Shown piece after piece: positions 62,661-64,000 of a stretch of DNA of 64,000 bases. The position numbers and the translations under genes were made by a program. The notes under the pieces were generated by a model. It did not search any database and was not told the origin of the DNA. It saw only the letters and a list, made by a program, of their open reading frames with translations. Where the stretch lies: contig NW_006920881.1 in the NCBI RefSeq assembly GCF_000417875.1, forward strand, positions 253,999-317,998. Reading direction: 5' to 3'. The DNA comes from Pseudozyma flocculosa PF-1. Its lineage: Eukaryota > Basidiomycota > Ustilaginomycetes > Ustilaginales > Ustilaginaceae. Position 1 is the stretch's first letter; each line of letters starts with the position of its first letter.

Positions 62661-64000
62661 TCAGGGCTTGGCCTTCTTGAGCTCCTTGTTCTTGGACAGG
62701 ATGATCTGCTTGTACGCCGACACGTCGCCGTGGAAGCGCGAGACGTTGCCGTCATCGACGACCCACAGCTCGTCGAGACAGTTGTTGATAAACATCTCGT
62801 CGTGCGAGATGCAGATGACGCCTCCGTTGAACTTCTTGATCGCCTCGCACAGCGCATCCAGACCGTCGGTGTCCAGGTGGTTGGTCGGCTCGTCTGCGCG
62901 CGGGCAGAGGGGCAGAGACGGACGGCACAGGCATGATGGAGTCGAGGGTCAGCACGTCGTCGTTGTCGCCGCCGCCGCCGCTGCTGCTGCTGCTGGTCGT
63001 CCATCTCGACCCCGCCAAACTCACCGAGAAGCAGCACGTGCGGCCGCATCATCGACAGGTGGGCAAACGCCACGCGCGACTTTTGGCCTCCGGACAGCGT
63101 GGCAATCTTCTGCAGTCCCGTCATGCCCTTGATGCCAAACGCGCCCAGGTGCGAGCGGTACTCCTGCTCCGTCTTGCCAGGGTACTTGGCCGCCAGGAAC
63201 GTCACCGGGTTGGCGTTGAGGTCGAGCTGGTCGATGTGGTGCTGGCTAAAGAAGCCCACGCGCAGCCGCGGGTTGCGCTTCTGCTCGCCCTGCAGCGGCT
63301 GGATGTCGCCCATGAGCATCTTCATCAGCGTCGACTTGCCCGCGCCGTTGCTGCCCACGACGGCGATCCTCGAGCTCTGCGTAATGTCAAAGTCGACGTG
63401 CTTGAGCAGCAGCCGGTCGGGCGAGTAGCCAAAGCTGACGTCGCTGATCTGCAGCAGCGGTAGCGGCAGCTTCTCAGTCTCGGGCAGCCGGAAGTGCACC
63501 GCCTCCTCGTCCTCGGGCGGGTCAATCTTGGGAAGCTTCTCAATCTGCTTGATCTTGCTCTGCGCCTGCGCAGCCCGGTTGGCATTGACGCGCCACCGGT
63601 CGACAAACGCCTGCAGCTGCGCCCGCTGCAGCTCGACGGCCTCGTACTCGCGCTGCTGGTTGCGCCGCCGCTCCTCGCGCGTCTCGTAGAACTGGTCAAA
63701 GTTGCCCTTGTAGTAATCGAGGCGCTCAGAGTGCATGTGGATGATGTCGGTGGCGACGCGGTTGAGGAAGGCTCGGTCGTGCGACACGACCAGCAGCGTG
63801 CCCTCGTAGTCGTTGACAAAGTAGTCTTCGAGCCAGGCGAGCGCGTTGAGGTCGAGGTGGTTGGACGGCTCGTCGAGCATGAGCAGGTCGGGCTTGCAGA
63901 AGAGGGCGCGCGCCAGCGCCAGGCGCATCCTCCAGCCACCGGAGAAGGTCTTGGTGGCGCGCGCCTGGTCGGCGGGGCCGAATCCGAGGCCGTTGAGCAG
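62661..64000 (-). CDS. ABC-F ATPase, Gcn20/ABCF3-like (5' end outside window)
   Basis: Soluble twin-ABC protein without membrane spans; Gcn20 works with Gcn1 on ribosomes to activate the Gcn2 kinase during amino-acid starvation. The window holds exon >64000-63025 (open to the edge) and the last exon 62893-62661, joined in phase at LLLDEPTNHLD. Seen: end of the first ABC domain (signature FSGGWRMRLALARALF, Walker B LLMLDEPSNHLD, switch VVSHDRAFL); the ABC-F linker with a charged coiled coil (YETREERRRNQQREYE); then second-domain Walker A VVGSNGAGKST, signature LSGGQKSRVAFA, Walker B, and switch ICISHDEMFI. The C-terminus ends KNKELKKAKP. The intron interrupts the second Walker B Asp codon. The missing N-terminus (first Walker A and any Gcn1-binding part) lies beyond 64000. 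ARB1 or New1 are alternatives, but linker and ending fit Gcn20/ABCF3 best. Confidence 0.9.

Overview
The window is gene-dense, GC-rich nuclear DNA of a filamentous or dimorphic fungus. Short GT-AG introns (mostly 80-140 nt, often with a CTGAC-like branch site), strong C/G third-position bias and the gene set (dynactin p150, Rieske protein, Pdx1, RPC19, ORC5, a BRG1/Sth1-type remodeller, a YNL011C-type CofD protein, a Gcn20-type ABC-F protein) point to a basidiomycete. The smut lineage (Ustilaginomycotina) is my inference from style, not a proven placement. Three runs of N (4495-4687, 22420-22683, 44795-44913) mark scaffold gaps.

Layout. 0.5-5.7 kb: dynactin p150Glued (-). 7-8.3 kb: CCDC47-like ER protein (+). 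8.7-9.2 kb: SERF/4F5 small protein (-). 9.9-11.5 kb: mitochondrial Rieske iron-sulfur protein (-). 13.3-14.6 kb: Pdx1/Snz vitamin B6 synthase (+). 16.2-17.1 kb: Ser-rich GPI-anchored wall protein (+). 18.2-19.8 kb: orphan protein (+). 20.3-21.1 kb: small three-exon orphan (-). 22.1-26.1 kb: NFX1/FAP1-type zinc-finger protein (-). 27.1-28.9 kb: multi-pass membrane protein (+). 29.6-30.7 kb: F-box-like protein (-). 30.7-35.9 kb: long gene-poor stretch. 35.9-37.5 kb: three-RRM PUB1/TIA1-like protein (+). 38.7-43.6 kb: SNF2/Sth1 remodeller ATPase (-). 45.3-46.5 kb: RPC19 (+). 46.9-47.5 kb: lone TFIIS-M-domain protein (-). 48.1-48.7 kb: acidic protein of uncertain structure (+). 48.9-51.3 kb: DUF3292-type membrane protein (-). 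52.3-53.8 kb: paraoxonase-like protein (+). 53.9-56.5 kb: ORC5 (-). 56.9-59.3 kb: ATP-dependent DNA ligase with a mitochondrial-type leader (+). 59.4-62.4 kb: CofD/UPF0052 protein (-). 62.7-64.0 kb: ABC-F protein, cut by the window edge (-).

The genes are ordinary chromosomal housekeeping and lineage genes. I see no biosynthetic cluster, transposon, CRISPR array, tRNA or rRNA. Neighbours share no evident pathway; divergent and tightly convergent pairs (3' ends 58 and 143 bp apart) dominate the layout. I did not find a clear undescribed multi-gene system. The points most worth a second look are: an ORC5 whose Walker A motif has lost its GK; a stop-free intron in the same gene; a phage-like DNA ligase that looks mitochondrial; a 17-nt internal exon in the CofD gene; scaffold-gap flanks that repeat the same sequence with small indels; and recurrent CCTGG/CCTGC repeats in gene-free stretches, several of them promoter regions.
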